Source: Bacteroidota bacterium
GTDB lineage: Bacteria; Bacteroidota; Bacteroidia; Bacteroidales; Lentimicrobiaceae
Assembly (NCBI GenBank): GCA_009773515.1
Contig: WSXX01000022.1
Span: 24,100-88,099 of the forward strand
Reading direction: 5' to 3'
DNA: 64,000 bases
The position numbers and the translations under genes were made by a program. Of the stretch, positions 33,591-43,315 are shown one piece after another. Within the stretch, counting starts at the first letter, position 1, and each line of letters starts with the position of its first letter. The notes beneath the pieces are model-generated. The model saw nothing but the letters and a program-made list of their open reading frames with translations, did no database searches and was not told the origin of the DNA.

Positions 33591-35708
33591 CTAATCAACA
33601 ATTAGTTTTCTTGAAACGATTCCTTTTTCACTGCTTATCCTGAGCAGATAAACACCACTTTTCAGATTATTCAGTTGTATTACCTTGTTATTGAATCCTG
33701 AGTTCAGGAAAGTAGTTTCCTGATAAACTTCGCGGCCGGTAAGATCGTAAAGTCCAAAAACAGCACTGGTGGCTTCAGCAACACTGAATTTAACTTCTGT
33801 GTATCCTTTCGCAGGGTTTGGATAAACTGATAAATTGCCGGTAAATTCATTGGCTGATGCGCTTACATTCAAAATGTAATACTCAGCATCAAAACCTCCT
33901 TTGTTATTAAAGCCATTAGAAGTAAACAGCAGCAGCATTCTTCCGGTAGGTGATACCAGGGGTTCAGGAATGGTAGAACCGGTAAAATTGGCAATCAACT
34001 GATTGGTTGGCAGCGCGTAAACTTTCAGGTAATCTTTATTTTCTTCAAGATCAAATGAAGTAAAAGCGAGGGTAAGATTCTCGGCATACGGACCTGGTTC
34101 AATCTTCCATTTGCACATAGAATTGTGGTTGTAGCTATGATCTCCACTGCCATCAGTAATTGTTCCGGTTGGCTCGTTCAAAGTGATTGTGCCTGTGCAG
34201 AAAACAGGATAGGTCGAATTAAACTCAGCAATAAAGCCGTTGCCTTCATTGGTGTTATCTGTCAGAAATTCAACAAACAAGCGGTTTCCTGTTGATGTCA
34301 GTTGGGTTGTGGCAGCATTCATTGAATAACTCGCGATAAGCGGAGCACTGACATCTGCACCATCATAAACATTTACAGCATCGCCTTCTCCAAGGTCAAA
34401 AGTGCTGAAAGTCAATGAAATTGAGGTAACAGAGTCCTCAGGAGCAATAAGCCATGAGCAAGATTTGTTTGGCAGATAGCTGGCAAGAGGGCCGCTTCGG
34501 TCCTCAAAAATTCCCATTGGGGAAGTTATTACATGGTTTTCACAGCTGTATGGATAATTTGCCGTATTGGGAATGAAATTTCTTACCATCGCTTGTCCGC
34601 TGCTGAAACCGTTAACATCAGAAAGGGTGTAAAAGCCATTTCCGCTACCGCTCCATCCAAAATTGAAGTGAAACAACTTGCCGGTTCCGGTTACTTCGTA
34701 ACCATCAAGCACAAAAGCATGTCCACCATCTGTGCTTTGACCAGAGTAATAAAGGGGTTTTAATTCATCAAGACTTGCGGTGATCATATTTTCCCAGGCA
34801 GATGAAGAATAATTACTTTTCCGCACATGCTGCACAGTGCTTGAGTATCCGAAATATGTACGCAATGCATAAGGAACGTCTTCGCTGTAGGCTCCTGAGC
34901 CATCAGCACCATACATCATCCGCACACTTACACCACACTGATACTGAAGTTCCGCAATTGCATTAACAGCCCTTCCGCTGCCGGATGTAATTGAATTGAG
35001 CATTGCATCCCAATCGTAATAGGTCTGGCCAAAATTTGCGCTGATGTTGCCATAGGGACTATAATTGTATGAATAACTTCCGGTTCCGTGTTCGGGATAA
35101 CGGTAATAAGTCATAATCATCGACATTGCTGTTGCTACACAACCAGCATAAACATGTCCGCCTGGTCCGGCAGCATCAAGCGGGCAGTAAGCATTGTAAG
35201 GAAAATCCTGATTCCACAATACAGGGAGCAATGGATCCATATCTCTTCCACCGGTAAATGACATTCTTGTTGTGTTCATGGAGGAATAATACTGCCATGA
35301 ATCTCCTATCTCGCTGGTTTGATTGATTTTAGTATCACGAACGAAGATAATCTGATCTTCATATCCTTTCAGGAAACTGCCAAAGTTCTGATCAAGGCTT
35401 CCTGCCGGGAAATAACCTTCAGGTGAATAACCGATAACCGGTGTGTAAACATCTTCGGCAGAAACAATAACATAGCCTCCATCCTGAAAATTAAAAACGT
35501 GGTACACCGGCAGATCATCCGACATTTTAGAACTTAACCAAACAGGAACAACAGCATCAATGTCGGTATTAATTCCACTTTGCACCTGTCGCTCATAAAA
35601 GAAATTACGGGCAACCAAAGCTGCAGATTCACGGTCAACAACATCGGCCATGGCGTTAAATGCCGGCATCAGAGCCAATACAATAAAAAGAAGTAGTCTT
35701 GATTTCAT
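33591..35708 (-). CDS. Secreted C10 cysteine peptidase, paralogue, CUB domains, T9SS
   Basis: This 705-residue paralogue of the gene at 31355-33463 has the same order: signal peptide (MKSRLLLFIVLALMPAFNAMA), propeptide (GGYVIVSAEDVYTPVIGYSP), C10 domain with Cys190 (GHVYAGCVATAMSM) and His330 (DGGHAFVLDGYE), two CUB-like domains and a T9SS domain (SVYPNPAKGYTEV). The ATG at 35708 is the start. A longer reading from 35786 would run through the -7 element TACTTTTG (35748-35741) and the upstream terminator. Each copy has its own promoter. Confidence 0.93.
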   Translation of the reverse strand: MKSRLLLFIVLALMPAFNAMADVVDRESAALVARNFFYERQVQSGINTDIDAVVPVWLSSKMSDDLPVYHVFNFQDGGYVIVSAEDVYTPVIGYSPEGYFPAGSLDQNFGSFLKGYEDQIIFVRDTKINQTSEIGDSWQYYSSMNTTRMSFTGGRDMDPLLPVLWNQDFPYNAYCPLDAAGPGGHVYAGCVATAMSMIMTYYRYPEHGTGSYSYNYSPYGNISANFGQTYYDWDAMLNSITSGSGRAVNAIAELQYQCGVSVRMMYGADGSGAYSEDVPYALRTYFGYSSTVQHVRKSNYSSSAWENMITASLDELKPLYYSGQSTDGGHAFVLDGYEVTGTGKLFHFNFGWSGSGNGFYTLSDVNGFSSGQAMVRNFIPNTANYPYSCENHVITSPMGIFEDRSGPLASYLPNKSCSWLIAPEDSVTSISLTFSTFDLGEGDAVNVYDGADVSAPLIASYSMNAATTQLTSTGNRLFVEFLTDNTNEGNGFIAEFNSTYPVFCTGTITLNEPTGTITDGSGDHSYNHNSMCKWKIEPGPYAENLTLAFTSFDLEENKDYLKVYALPTNQLIANFTGSTIPEPLVSPTGRMLLLFTSNGFNNKGGFDAEYYILNVSASANEFTGNLSVYPNPAKGYTEVKFSVAEATSAVFGLYDLTGREVYQETTFLNSGFNNKVIQLNNLKSGVYLLRISSEKGIVSRKLIVD

Positions 35709-35740
35709 CAGAAATAATTTGGGAATAAGTAGATTGGCGC

Positions 35741-35748
35741 CAAAAGTA
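35741..35748 (-). promoter_or_regulatory. -7 element of second C10 protease gene
   Basis: TACTTTTG on the minus strand, 32 bases before the ATG at 35708 and directly next to the terminator of the S8 gene. Confidence 0.5.
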
Positions 35749-35752
35749 AAAA

Positions 35753-35788
35753 AAATGCCCCTGCACTTTACATAAGGCAGGGGCATTT
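35753..35788 (-). terminator. Intrinsic terminator after S8 protease gene
   Basis: A perfect 12-bp stem AAATGCCCCTGC (35753-35764) / GCAGGGGCATTT (35777-35788) with a 12-base loop, 20 bases after the S8 stop. On the minus strand it is followed by a T-rich run. Confidence 0.78.
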
Positions 35789-35807
35789 AGAATGATTTTA
35801 AATAAGG

Positions 35808-38489
35808 CTATCTTATAATAATCCTTTGGTTAAAATTCTGATTCTCATTCGAAATGTTAATCAGATATACTCCTGCAGGTAAATGACTGAGATCAATTGC
35901 TTTCAGCAAGCGACCGTTCGAATCGCCTGATACTGAGTAAACTGAATTTCCGAGCAGCGATAAAACCTTGATGTTATATGTGCCTTCAAGTTTGTCAGAT
36001 GCAATGGTGAATCTGCCGTCAGATGGATTAGGATAAACCCTGAAACCTGATGACTTCTGAGCCAGGGGTTTGGTGTTGGTGGTGTTGGTAATGCTGATGT
36101 TGTCAATAAATACATTATCACCTTCTCCCTGTGTTTTATCTGAAAAACGGGTAGCTGACTGAAGTGTCAGGTCAAAAACGGTGCCTGCATAGGCAGAAAG
36201 GTCATAAGTTAATCTTGCCCATGGATCTGCAGCAGCAGTAACCGGGTTAAAGTCAGTATTTCCATTTTCATCAGCAATCTGCTCGCCATTTACCAGAACC
36301 CTGAACCAGCTGAATCGTGGGCCGAGGGAGTATGTCTGGCGAAGGTCAAATGAAAGGGCGATATTGTCGAGACCAGTTCCGTCAACTCCACAAATATGAA
36401 CTTTGCCATGGAATCCCAGATTGCTTTCCCATGCCTGGGTTGCAGTACCTGAAGATGGGCTGCCCGACCATCCTGTTGGAACCGGATCTCCATGAAAATG
36501 AATGCCGAAATTACTTTCGTTAGCTGAACGCGCATCAATTTTTGATTGTGATTTAATGGTATCCCAAACCATAAAGTAACCAGAAGTTCCATCTTCCATA
36601 TCAACTGTGTAAGAGGGAATGGCACCATAAACATCAAAATAATCGGTCTCGGTTACTGACGAAGATCCGTTTGCATTGGTTGCAGTAAACTCTACTGAAT
36701 ATAAGCCCGGAAGCATAAACTGAATCTGCGGATTTTGTGAAGTGCTGCTTGTACCGTTAACAAATTCAAAATGATCGGGAGTTACTGACCATGACCAACT
36801 GGTAGGACTGTAGAGCGAAAGATCGTTCATTTCTACAACATCCTGAATACATGGGGCCAGATCTGCTGCGGAAAATCCAACATAGGGTGCAGGTGTATTG
36901 GTTGCAGTAATATAGTCTTCAAGAACAAGTGTATGTGTTCCGAACTGATTTGTTACAGTCAGGGTAACATCGTAAACACCGGGTGAGTTAAACTTAATGT
37001 TGGTTGGATTGGCAACTGATGATGATGCAGGGTTTCCTCCCTGAAATGTCCATGCCCATGTAGATGGAACGCCGGTGGAAAGATCAGTAAAATCAATTCC
37101 TCCGCCTGGAAGTATGGTTGTAACCGGAGTACTGAAATTGGCTGTTGGCTGAAACGGTGTATTTAATACAGCCTGATATGCGTTAATACGCCCGGAACCA
37201 AGTTGTCCGGCATGATCAGGGTTTAAAGCTTCAATATCATCGGCAGTTGTTTTCAGAATGGTTTCAACCTGAGCAGGTGTCAGCGCAGGATTTATTGAAA
37301 GTATTAGTCCAACCAAACCAACTGCAACCGGAGTAGCCATTGATGTACCAGCCATCAGATCATAATATCCGTAGGTGTTTGAATTGTAGGTTGTACTTAA
37401 CAAACCTGAAGGGCCGGATGTGCTTATACCTCCGGGAGCGCACAAATCAACTGCTGTACCAAAGTTGGAAAAATCACTTTTACGATCGTCTGAGTCAGTT
37501 GAAGCTATTGAAATAACATTGTTGTATCCCGAAGGGTAATGTGTACTGGACACATTATCATTACCGGCTGAAGCCAGAAGCACAACTCCCATATTTGTAA
37601 TGGTATTGATCAGATTCTGGTTGGTTGCCGAGTAACCCGGGCCACCCCATGACATATTGATAACATCTGCGCCATTGTTTGCAGCCCACTGAATACCAGG
37701 GTAGCCATAAATACCATTTGGATTGGTGTTATTGGCAGCTTTTACTGCTATGATACTCACGTTGAAGCCAATGGCTGAAATTCCGGTTCCATTATCGGTA
37801 ATGGCTGCAGCCAGACCAGCACAATGAGTTCCGTGTGACCATTCGAAAGGATCACCGGTTCCTGGTGGATTTGCATTGTTGTTATTATAATAAGTATCGC
37901 GCTGAAGTACAATTTTATCAGCCAGATCCGGATGATCTACCCAAACAGCGTTATCAACAATGGCTACTTTTATATTTGATGAACCTTTGGTGATGTTCCA
38001 CGCCTGTTCAGCCTGAATAACATCCATATGCCAGTTCCAGTTGCTCGGGCCATTGTACATATTATACAAAGAATCATTTGGAACATAGTGGATGTAATCC
38101 ATCGGCACTTTCTCCACATATTCAAGTTCAGGCTCAATCTGCAATTCCTGAAGCACCTGATTTATCAGCGCAATATCCTCAATTTCAAGCATGAAAGTGC
38201 GGAGAAGTTTGCTATCCTGATTCAGATCAAAAGGACGCTCGAGGCTTTTAAGACGATAAACAGATTGAAGATCCGCTATAAACGGAATGTCCTCAATTGC
38301 AACGCTGTTGTCGCTTCGAACCGAAAAATTCAGATTAACATCATCCTTAAACTTGAAGTAAAGGCGCCCGTCCTGGTAATCCTTCTCAAAATTTTGAGCC
38401 ATTAGGCCAAAAGTGCCGGCAATAACAAGCAAAGCGAGTAGCGCAAGACCTTTAAAAGTTGATGTTTCAGTGCGAAAATTTGTTTTCAT
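35808..38489 (-). CDS. Secreted subtilisin-like (S8) protease with PKD domains, T9SS
   Basis: This 893-residue protein has a signal segment (LALLALLVIAGTFGLMAQ), a propeptide and an S8 domain. The triad is Asp179 (IVDNAVWVDHPDL), His219 (HGTHCAGLAA) and Ser383 (GTSMATPVAVGL), with Asn310 as the oxyanion residue. Two PKD domains follow (WAWTFQGGNPAS, SWSWSVTPDHFE), then a jelly-roll domain (~residues 625-800) of the MAM or choice-of-anchor kind, and a T9SS type A domain (RVYPNPSDGRFTI). It is extracellular. A TAATTTTG at 38665-38658 implies a ~165-base leader. Confidence 0.93.
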   Translation of the reverse strand: MKTNFRTETSTFKGLALLALLVIAGTFGLMAQNFEKDYQDGRLYFKFKDDVNLNFSVRSDNSVAIEDIPFIADLQSVYRLKSLERPFDLNQDSKLLRTFMLEIEDIALINQVLQELQIEPELEYVEKVPMDYIHYVPNDSLYNMYNGPSNWNWHMDVIQAEQAWNITKGSSNIKVAIVDNAVWVDHPDLADKIVLQRDTYYNNNNANPPGTGDPFEWSHGTHCAGLAAAITDNGTGISAIGFNVSIIAVKAANNTNPNGIYGYPGIQWAANNGADVINMSWGGPGYSATNQNLINTITNMGVVLLASAGNDNVSSTHYPSGYNNVISIASTDSDDRKSDFSNFGTAVDLCAPGGISTSGPSGLLSTTYNSNTYGYYDLMAGTSMATPVAVGLVGLILSINPALTPAQVETILKTTADDIEALNPDHAGQLGSGRINAYQAVLNTPFQPTANFSTPVTTILPGGGIDFTDLSTGVPSTWAWTFQGGNPASSSVANPTNIKFNSPGVYDVTLTVTNQFGTHTLVLEDYITATNTPAPYVGFSAADLAPCIQDVVEMNDLSLYSPTSWSWSVTPDHFEFVNGTSSTSQNPQIQFMLPGLYSVEFTATNANGSSSVTETDYFDVYGAIPSYTVDMEDGTSGYFMVWDTIKSQSKIDARSANESNFGIHFHGDPVPTGWSGSPSSGTATQAWESNLGFHGKVHICGVDGTGLDNIALSFDLRQTYSLGPRFSWFRVLVNGEQIADENGNTDFNPVTAAADPWARLTYDLSAYAGTVFDLTLQSATRFSDKTQGEGDNVFIDNISITNTTNTKPLAQKSSGFRVYPNPSDGRFTIASDKLEGTYNIKVLSLLGNSVYSVSGDSNGRLLKAIDLSHLPAGVYLINISNENQNFNQRIIIR

Positions 38490-38941
38490 AAGCTGTGTTA
38501 GATTGATGAATGGGTTGAAGATTCCTGATTTAGCCGGACAATGATTAAATCAGGAAATTGTCAGATCAGAATTATTAACCATTTAAACCTTAAAAGGTTG
38601 TATAAACGATGCTGAAAGGATCAATAATAATGCAGTGCATTTTTAAGTTTCCTGTGACAAAATTAATAAAAAACCCATTGCAGCGCCAAAAATCAATCGG
38701 TCGTATTATAATTATGCATTAAAAGTCCATATGCTTTAAATCCGCATGAATATCGATGACTCATTCAAAGTCAGGACTTGACTTGATTTTGCCTTGATTT
38801 TGCAAAACGATTTTTTTTAACTGGTCGAACCCTGACTTGCGGATTCCGGGATATACAACAATCGCTTTAAAAAACTGATCTGATAAAGACCTAAATTAAT
38901 ACCTTTGCAACACTTCTAAATCAAAATGCGGAGGCTTTATT
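38490..38941. other. Divergent regulatory gap with repeat copy (family E)
   Basis: It contains TAATTTTG (minus, 38665-38658) for the S8 gene and TACCTTTG (plus, 38900-38907) for hutI. Between them, 38767-38850 is a repeat also found at 43301-43385. It starts AAGTCAGG and ends CCTGACTTGCGG, so its ends are inverted, and it contains TTTTGCAAAA. No gene is seen. Confidence 0.65.
38900..38907 (+). promoter_or_regulatory. -7 element of hutI-ftcD
   Basis: TACCTTTG lies 34 bases before hutI. A GGAGG (38930-38934) lies seven bases before the ATG, a Shine-Dalgarno site uncommon in this genome. Confidence 0.5.
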
Positions 38942-40210
38942 ATGAACAATACCAATAGATTACTAATCACAAACATTAAATCGCTGAATGGGATTGGCAG
39001 CCTAGAAACCCGTTTGCTGGCAGGAAAAAAAATGTCGGAATGGAACCGGATTGAAGATGCATACCTATTAACAGAAGGAAGTCAGATCTCTTCCTATGGT
39101 TTGATGAGCGAAATTGACAGCAGTCTTTTTGAAGAAGAAGAAGGAATCAAGGTAATTGATGCCCGTGGCCGGATGGTATTCCCTTCGTTCTGCGATTCCC
39201 ACACCCATCTGGTTTATGCCGGAAGCCGTGAAATTGAGTACGTTGACAAGATAAAGGGACTTACTTATGAAGAAATAGCCAAACGCGGTGGCGGCATTCT
39301 GAACTCTGCCCAACGTCTGCATGATGCTTCGGAGGAAGAGCTTGTGGAACAGGCACTTGAGCGCCTCAACGAAATTATTCAATATGGCACCGGTGCTGTT
39401 GAAATAAAAAGCGGTTATGGTCTGAATACGCAGGATGAGATTAAAATGCTGCGCGTTATTCACCGACTGAAAATGCTCAGTCCACTGACAATAAAATCTA
39501 CATTTCTGGGAGCTCATGCAGTGCCGGCCGAATACAAAGGCAAGCAGGACGAATATGTAGATTTGATTATCAATGAAATGATACCTCAGGTTGCTTCCGC
39601 CAATCTTGCCGATTTTATTGATGTGTTCTGCGATCGCGGATTTTTTACTCCTGATGATACCGAACGCATTCTTATGGCCGGTATGAAATATGGTATGCGA
39701 CCAAAAATTCATGCCAATGAACTTGATTATTCAGGAGGAATACAGGTTGGCGTAAAATATAATGCCCTATCGGTAGATCACCTTGAATTTACAGGCGACG
39801 ATGAGATTGATGCCCTTCTGGGAACCGAAACCATGCCAACACTGCTTCCGGGCGCTGCATTCTTCCTGAATATGGTTCACGCGCCGGCCCGCAAAATGAT
39901 GGAAGCAGGTTTGCCGATTGCGCTGGCAAGTGATTTCAACCCTGGTTCTTCGCCTTCGGGCAATATGCAGCTTATCCTTTCGATGGGTTGTATTATGTTC
40001 AGAATGACACCCGAAGAAGCCCTGAACGCCTGCACAATCAATGGTGCATACGCTATGGGTATCAGCGATCAGTATGGAAGCATTGCTGTTGGGAAAAAAG
40101 CCAACTTTTTTATTACCAAACCCATTTCAACCATGGAGTTTATGCCTTATGCCTATGGCAGTAATAAAGTTGAAACTGCTATTCTCAATGGCGAAATAGT
40201 TTCCTCTTGA
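38942..40210 (+). CDS. hutI: Imidazolonepropionase
   Basis: This 422-residue amidohydrolase catalyses the third step of histidine breakdown. The metal-binding SHTHLVYAGSR motif is at residue ~88. LGAHAVPAEYKG, KIHANEL and ALASDFNPGSSPS are HutI hallmarks. It is followed after 61 bases by ftcD, the enzyme that uses the downstream product formiminoglutamate. HutH and HutU are not in this window. Confidence 0.95.
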   Translation: MNNTNRLLITNIKSLNGIGSLETRLLAGKKMSEWNRIEDAYLLTEGSQISSYGLMSEIDSSLFEEEEGIKVIDARGRMVFPSFCDSHTHLVYAGSREIEYVDKIKGLTYEEIAKRGGGILNSAQRLHDASEEELVEQALERLNEIIQYGTGAVEIKSGYGLNTQDEIKMLRVIHRLKMLSPLTIKSTFLGAHAVPAEYKGKQDEYVDLIINEMIPQVASANLADFIDVFCDRGFFTPDDTERILMAGMKYGMRPKIHANELDYSGGIQVGVKYNALSVDHLEFTGDDEIDALLGTETMPTLLPGAAFFLNMVHAPARKMMEAGLPIALASDFNPGSSPSGNMQLILSMGCIMFRMTPEEALNACTINGAYAMGISDQYGSIAVGKKANFFITKPISTMEFMPYAYGSNKVETAILNGEIVSS

Positions 40211-40271
40211 TGGCTAAAAATTAACTGCTCTTTGCACGATTCCTAAAACAAACACAATAACTCCAAAAATA

Positions 40272-41960
40272 ATGAAACAGATTATCGAATGCGTTCCCAA
40301 TTTCAGCGAAGGACGCGACATGGCTGTAATTCAGCAGATTACTGATCAGATCAAAACAGTTGAAGGTGTACAATTACTGGATGTTGATCCGGGTGCAGCA
40401 ACCAATCGTACCGTTGTTACCATTGCCGGTGAGCCCGAACAAGTGATTGAAGCAGCTTTCAGGGCAGTAAAAAAGGCCATGGAAGTCATTGACATGAGCA
40501 AACATTCAGGTGCTCATCCCCGTTTCGGTGCAACGGATGTGTGTCCACTTGTTCCCATTGCCAACATAAGCATGGAAGAAACTGTAAAATTTGCGCACAA
40601 ACTTGCCGAACGCATTGGAACCGAACTTGGTATTCCGGTTTATTGCTATGAAGATGCAGCAAAAAACCCGGTTCGCCGCAATCTGGCCAACTGCCGGTCG
40701 GGTGAATATGAAGGACTTCCCAACAAGCTCAGCGATTCTGCATGGAAACCTGATTTCGGGCCAGCTGAATTTCTGCCAAAAACCGGTGCCATTGCAGTAG
40801 GTGCACGTGACTTTCTGGTTGCCTACAACATCAACCTCAACACCACTTCCACCCGCAGGGCAAATGCTGTGGCGTTTGATATCCGCGAAAAAGGCCGCCC
40901 AATGCGCGAAGGCAATCAGGTGACCGGTAAAATAATGAAAGATGAAAAAGGAAATCAGATCAATATACCCGGTTCATTAAAAGCCTGCAAAGCAATTGGC
41001 TGGTTTATTGAAGAATACGGAATTGCGCAGGTTTCCATCAACCTCACCAATATCAGCATTACACCGGTTCATGTTGCTTTTGAAGAATCCTGCAAAAAAG
41101 CACACGACCGCGGAATGAGGGTCAGCGGCTCAGAACTGGTAGGCCTTGCTCCGCTTAAGGTTTTCACCGATGCCGGCAAACATTTCCTGAAAAAGCAGAA
41201 CCGTTCGGTGGGCGTTTCGGAAGCAGAACTGATTAAAATTGCAGTTAAATCGCTCGGACTTGATGATTTGAAACCTTTTAATCCCGAAGAGAAAATCATT
41301 GAGTATGTGCTTCGCGATAAATCAGCAAAAAAGCTGATGGACATGAGCTGTACAGGTTTTGCCGATGAAACAGCATCAGAATCACCGGCTCCCGGGGGCG
41401 GCTCAATCTCAGCTTACATGGGCGCTCTGGGCATTTCGCTCGGAACAATGGTAGCCAACCTTTCATCGCACAAAGCCGGATGGGACGATCGCTGGGAAGA
41501 ATTTTCCGATTGGGCAGAAAAAGGTCAGAAACTAAAAGATGAACTGATTCACCTTGTAGATGAAGATACCAATGCATTCAACAAGATAATGGATGCATTC
41601 GGGCTTCCAAAAGCTAACGATGCTGAAAAAGCTGCCCGCACGGCTGCCATTCAGGAAGCAACAAAATATGCCATTGAAATTCCTTTCAAAGTCATGGAGA
41701 AATCTTTTGCAGCCATGGAAATCCTGAAAGCAATGGCCGAAACTGGAAACCCAAATTCAGTATCAGATGCGGGCGTTGGAGCTTTGGCCGTAAGGTCAGC
41801 TGTTATGGGTGCATTTCTGAATGTAAAAATTAATGCTTCAGGCCTCAACGATAAAGACTTTGTAAACTCGGTGTTGAACAAAGGTGCTGAAATAGAGCGC
41901 AAAGCGTGCGAAGCTGAAACAGAAATTCTGGCTATCGTTAACAGTAAAATCAGCATATAA
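40272..41960 (+). CDS. ftcD: Bifunctional glutamate formimidoyltransferase / formimidoyl-THF cyclodeaminase
   Basis: This 562-residue protein fuses two enzymes. Residues 1-~325 are the formimidoyltransferase (MKQIIECVPNFSEGRD, KHSGAHPRFGATDVCPL). Residues ~350-562 are the cyclodeaminase (ESPAPGGGSISAYMGALG). Together they move the formimino group of formiminoglutamate to tetrahydrofolate and release ammonia, giving glutamate and methenyl-THF. The fused form is known from animals and Bacteroidota. The link peptide (EYVLRDKSAKKLMDMS) is intact. A terminator follows at 41969-42000. Confidence 0.95.
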   Translation: MKQIIECVPNFSEGRDMAVIQQITDQIKTVEGVQLLDVDPGAATNRTVVTIAGEPEQVIEAAFRAVKKAMEVIDMSKHSGAHPRFGATDVCPLVPIANISMEETVKFAHKLAERIGTELGIPVYCYEDAAKNPVRRNLANCRSGEYEGLPNKLSDSAWKPDFGPAEFLPKTGAIAVGARDFLVAYNINLNTTSTRRANAVAFDIREKGRPMREGNQVTGKIMKDEKGNQINIPGSLKACKAIGWFIEEYGIAQVSINLTNISITPVHVAFEESCKKAHDRGMRVSGSELVGLAPLKVFTDAGKHFLKKQNRSVGVSEAELIKIAVKSLGLDDLKPFNPEEKIIEYVLRDKSAKKLMDMSCTGFADETASESPAPGGGSISAYMGALGISLGTMVANLSSHKAGWDDRWEEFSDWAEKGQKLKDELIHLVDEDTNAFNKIMDAFGLPKANDAEKAARTAAIQEATKYAIEIPFKVMEKSFAAMEILKAMAETGNPNSVSDAGVGALAVRSAVMGAFLNVKINASGLNDKDFVNSVLNKGAEIERKACEAETEILAIVNSKISI

Positions 41961-41968
41961 ATCTTAAT

Positions 41969-42000
41969 AAGCCTGCCGGGTCAATAAATCCGGCAGGCTT
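41969..42000 (+). terminator. Hairpin after ftcD
   Basis: An 11-bp stem AAGCCTGCCGG (41969-41979) / CCGGCAGGCTT (41990-42000), nine bases after the ftcD stop. The T run is short (CTTTA), so termination may be partial, and marC starts 15 bases on. Confidence 0.6.
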
Positions 42001-42014
42001 TACAACTTCATGCC

Positions 42015-42662
42015 ATGAGTCACGAACTTTTCACCACAGCACTGCTTTTCTTTACCTCCTTTTTTGCCATTATTAATCCATTGGGGGTAATGCCGGTTTT
42101 TATGACCATGACTGCCGATATTTCGGAAAAACAAAGAAAAAAAACAGCACTCAAAGCAGTAATTACTGCATTTTTTATCTTGCTGCTTTTTGCTTTTGGT
42201 GGTCAGCTGTTGTTTAAATTTTTTGGCATTTCGGTGAATGGATTCAGGATTGTGGGAGGAATTATTTTCTTCATCATGGGATTTGACATGCTTCATGCCA
42301 GAATCAGCAAAATAAAGATGGATGATGATATGGTGAAAAAGTATGTTGATGATATTTCGGTTACTCCGCTTGCAATTCCGATGATTGCCGGTCCAGGTGC
42401 AATTACTAACTCTATCGTACTTATGGAGGACAGCCACTCATTTCAGCTAAAAATAATACTGATTCTTTCGATAGTAGTAACCTTACTCATTACCTACATT
42501 GTGCTGCTTGGAGCCGGAAAAATTATCCGCTTGCTGGGCGAAACCGGCAACAAAATCCTGATGAAACTTATGGGACTGATAATGATGGTAATTGCTGTAG
42601 AGTTCTTCTTTGCTGGGCTGCGGCCGATTGTGCAATCGATGTTGGGTATTGTTCCCAATTAA
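42015..42662 (+). CDS. MarC/UPF0056 family membrane protein
   Basis: This 215-residue protein with six helices has the MarC family segments FFAIINPLGVMPVFM near the N-terminus, VVGGIIFFIMGFDML-like helix 3, and TPLAIPMIAGPGAITN, the most conserved stretch. The function of MarC proteins is unknown (the proposed antibiotic role was withdrawn). It lies close to ftcD but behind a hairpin. Confidence 0.9.
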   Translation: MSHELFTTALLFFTSFFAIINPLGVMPVFMTMTADISEKQRKKTALKAVITAFFILLLFAFGGQLLFKFFGISVNGFRIVGGIIFFIMGFDMLHARISKIKMDDDMVKKYVDDISVTPLAIPMIAGPGAITNSIVLMEDSHSFQLKIILILSIVVTLLITYIVLLGAGKIIRLLGETGNKILMKLMGLIMMVIAVEFFFAGLRPIVQSMLGIVPN

Positions 42663-42751
42663 AAATGAGTGAACAAATTCCCGGGTTTCATTCATAAGAT
42701 TAAAATACTGATTGTCTGCCAAAGCCGACAGGCAAATGAACTTCCTGAAAA

Positions 42752-43315
42752 ATGAAAACGCTGTTTGATATCCGATTCTCTGAATTTAACCTTAACGATA
42801 GTCAGTTTGATCATCCAAGCCGGCTGCATGGGGTATTGCATACTTATAGAGTGATGTTGCATGTGCTGAGACTTGGACAGATGACCGGAAGAATATCAGA
42901 AGCAAGAAACGCTTTTTTTGCTGCCTACATCCACGATATGGCCCGCAAACACGATGGATATTGCACGCAGCATGGAACCGATGCTGCAAATCTGAAACTT
43001 CCGCTTTACAAATCGCTGTTTCAGCAGAACGGAGCAAACCTCAGCGATCTTCTTATTATCGGCAAAGCCACTGCAATGCATTCTCTCGGCACTGAACTTC
43101 CACCAAACGACCCCGACTGGTACACCGTTGCCTTACTGAAAGATGCTGATGCCCTTGACAGGATAAGGCTCGGTGAAAATGACCTGAATCCATCCTACCT
43201 CAGGCTGGGCGAAACCCACACATTCATTGATTATGCAAAACAACTCTATTATAAATCCATTTCTCAACCTGCTACTGACTTTAAAGCTATTATGGAAATG
43301 AAAGTCAGTGCTTGA
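42752..43315 (+). CDS. HD-domain phosphohydrolase-like protein
   Basis: This 187-residue protein has an HD-domain pattern. His27 in RLHGVLHTYRVM is the first metal ligand, His/Asp in AAYIHDMARKHDGYCTQHG is the HD pair, and Asp in LLKDADALDRIRLG is the last ligand. The substrate is not known. The stop codon lies inside a copy of the family E repeat (43301-43385), so the last few codons are repeat-derived. Confidence 0.85.
   Translation: MKTLFDIRFSEFNLNDSQFDHPSRLHGVLHTYRVMLHVLRLGQMTGRISEARNAFFAAYIHDMARKHDGYCTQHGTDAANLKLPLYKSLFQQNGANLSDLLIIGKATAMHSLGTELPPNDPDWYTVALLKDADALDRIRLGENDLNPSYLRLGETHTFIDYAKQLYYKSISQPATDFKAIMEMKVSA

Noticed and set aside
38821..38840. tRNA T-arm-like GGGTTCGA on the minus strand
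   Set aside because: No acceptor, D or anticodon arm around it; it is part of the family E repeat and the second copy lacks the motif.
39068..39712. 214-codon frame on the minus strand
   Set aside because: Antisense to the conserved hutI frame; no family, signal or promoter.
42000..42437. 145-codon minus-strand frame
   Set aside because: Antisense to marC; its composition is what membrane-protein codons give on the other strand.
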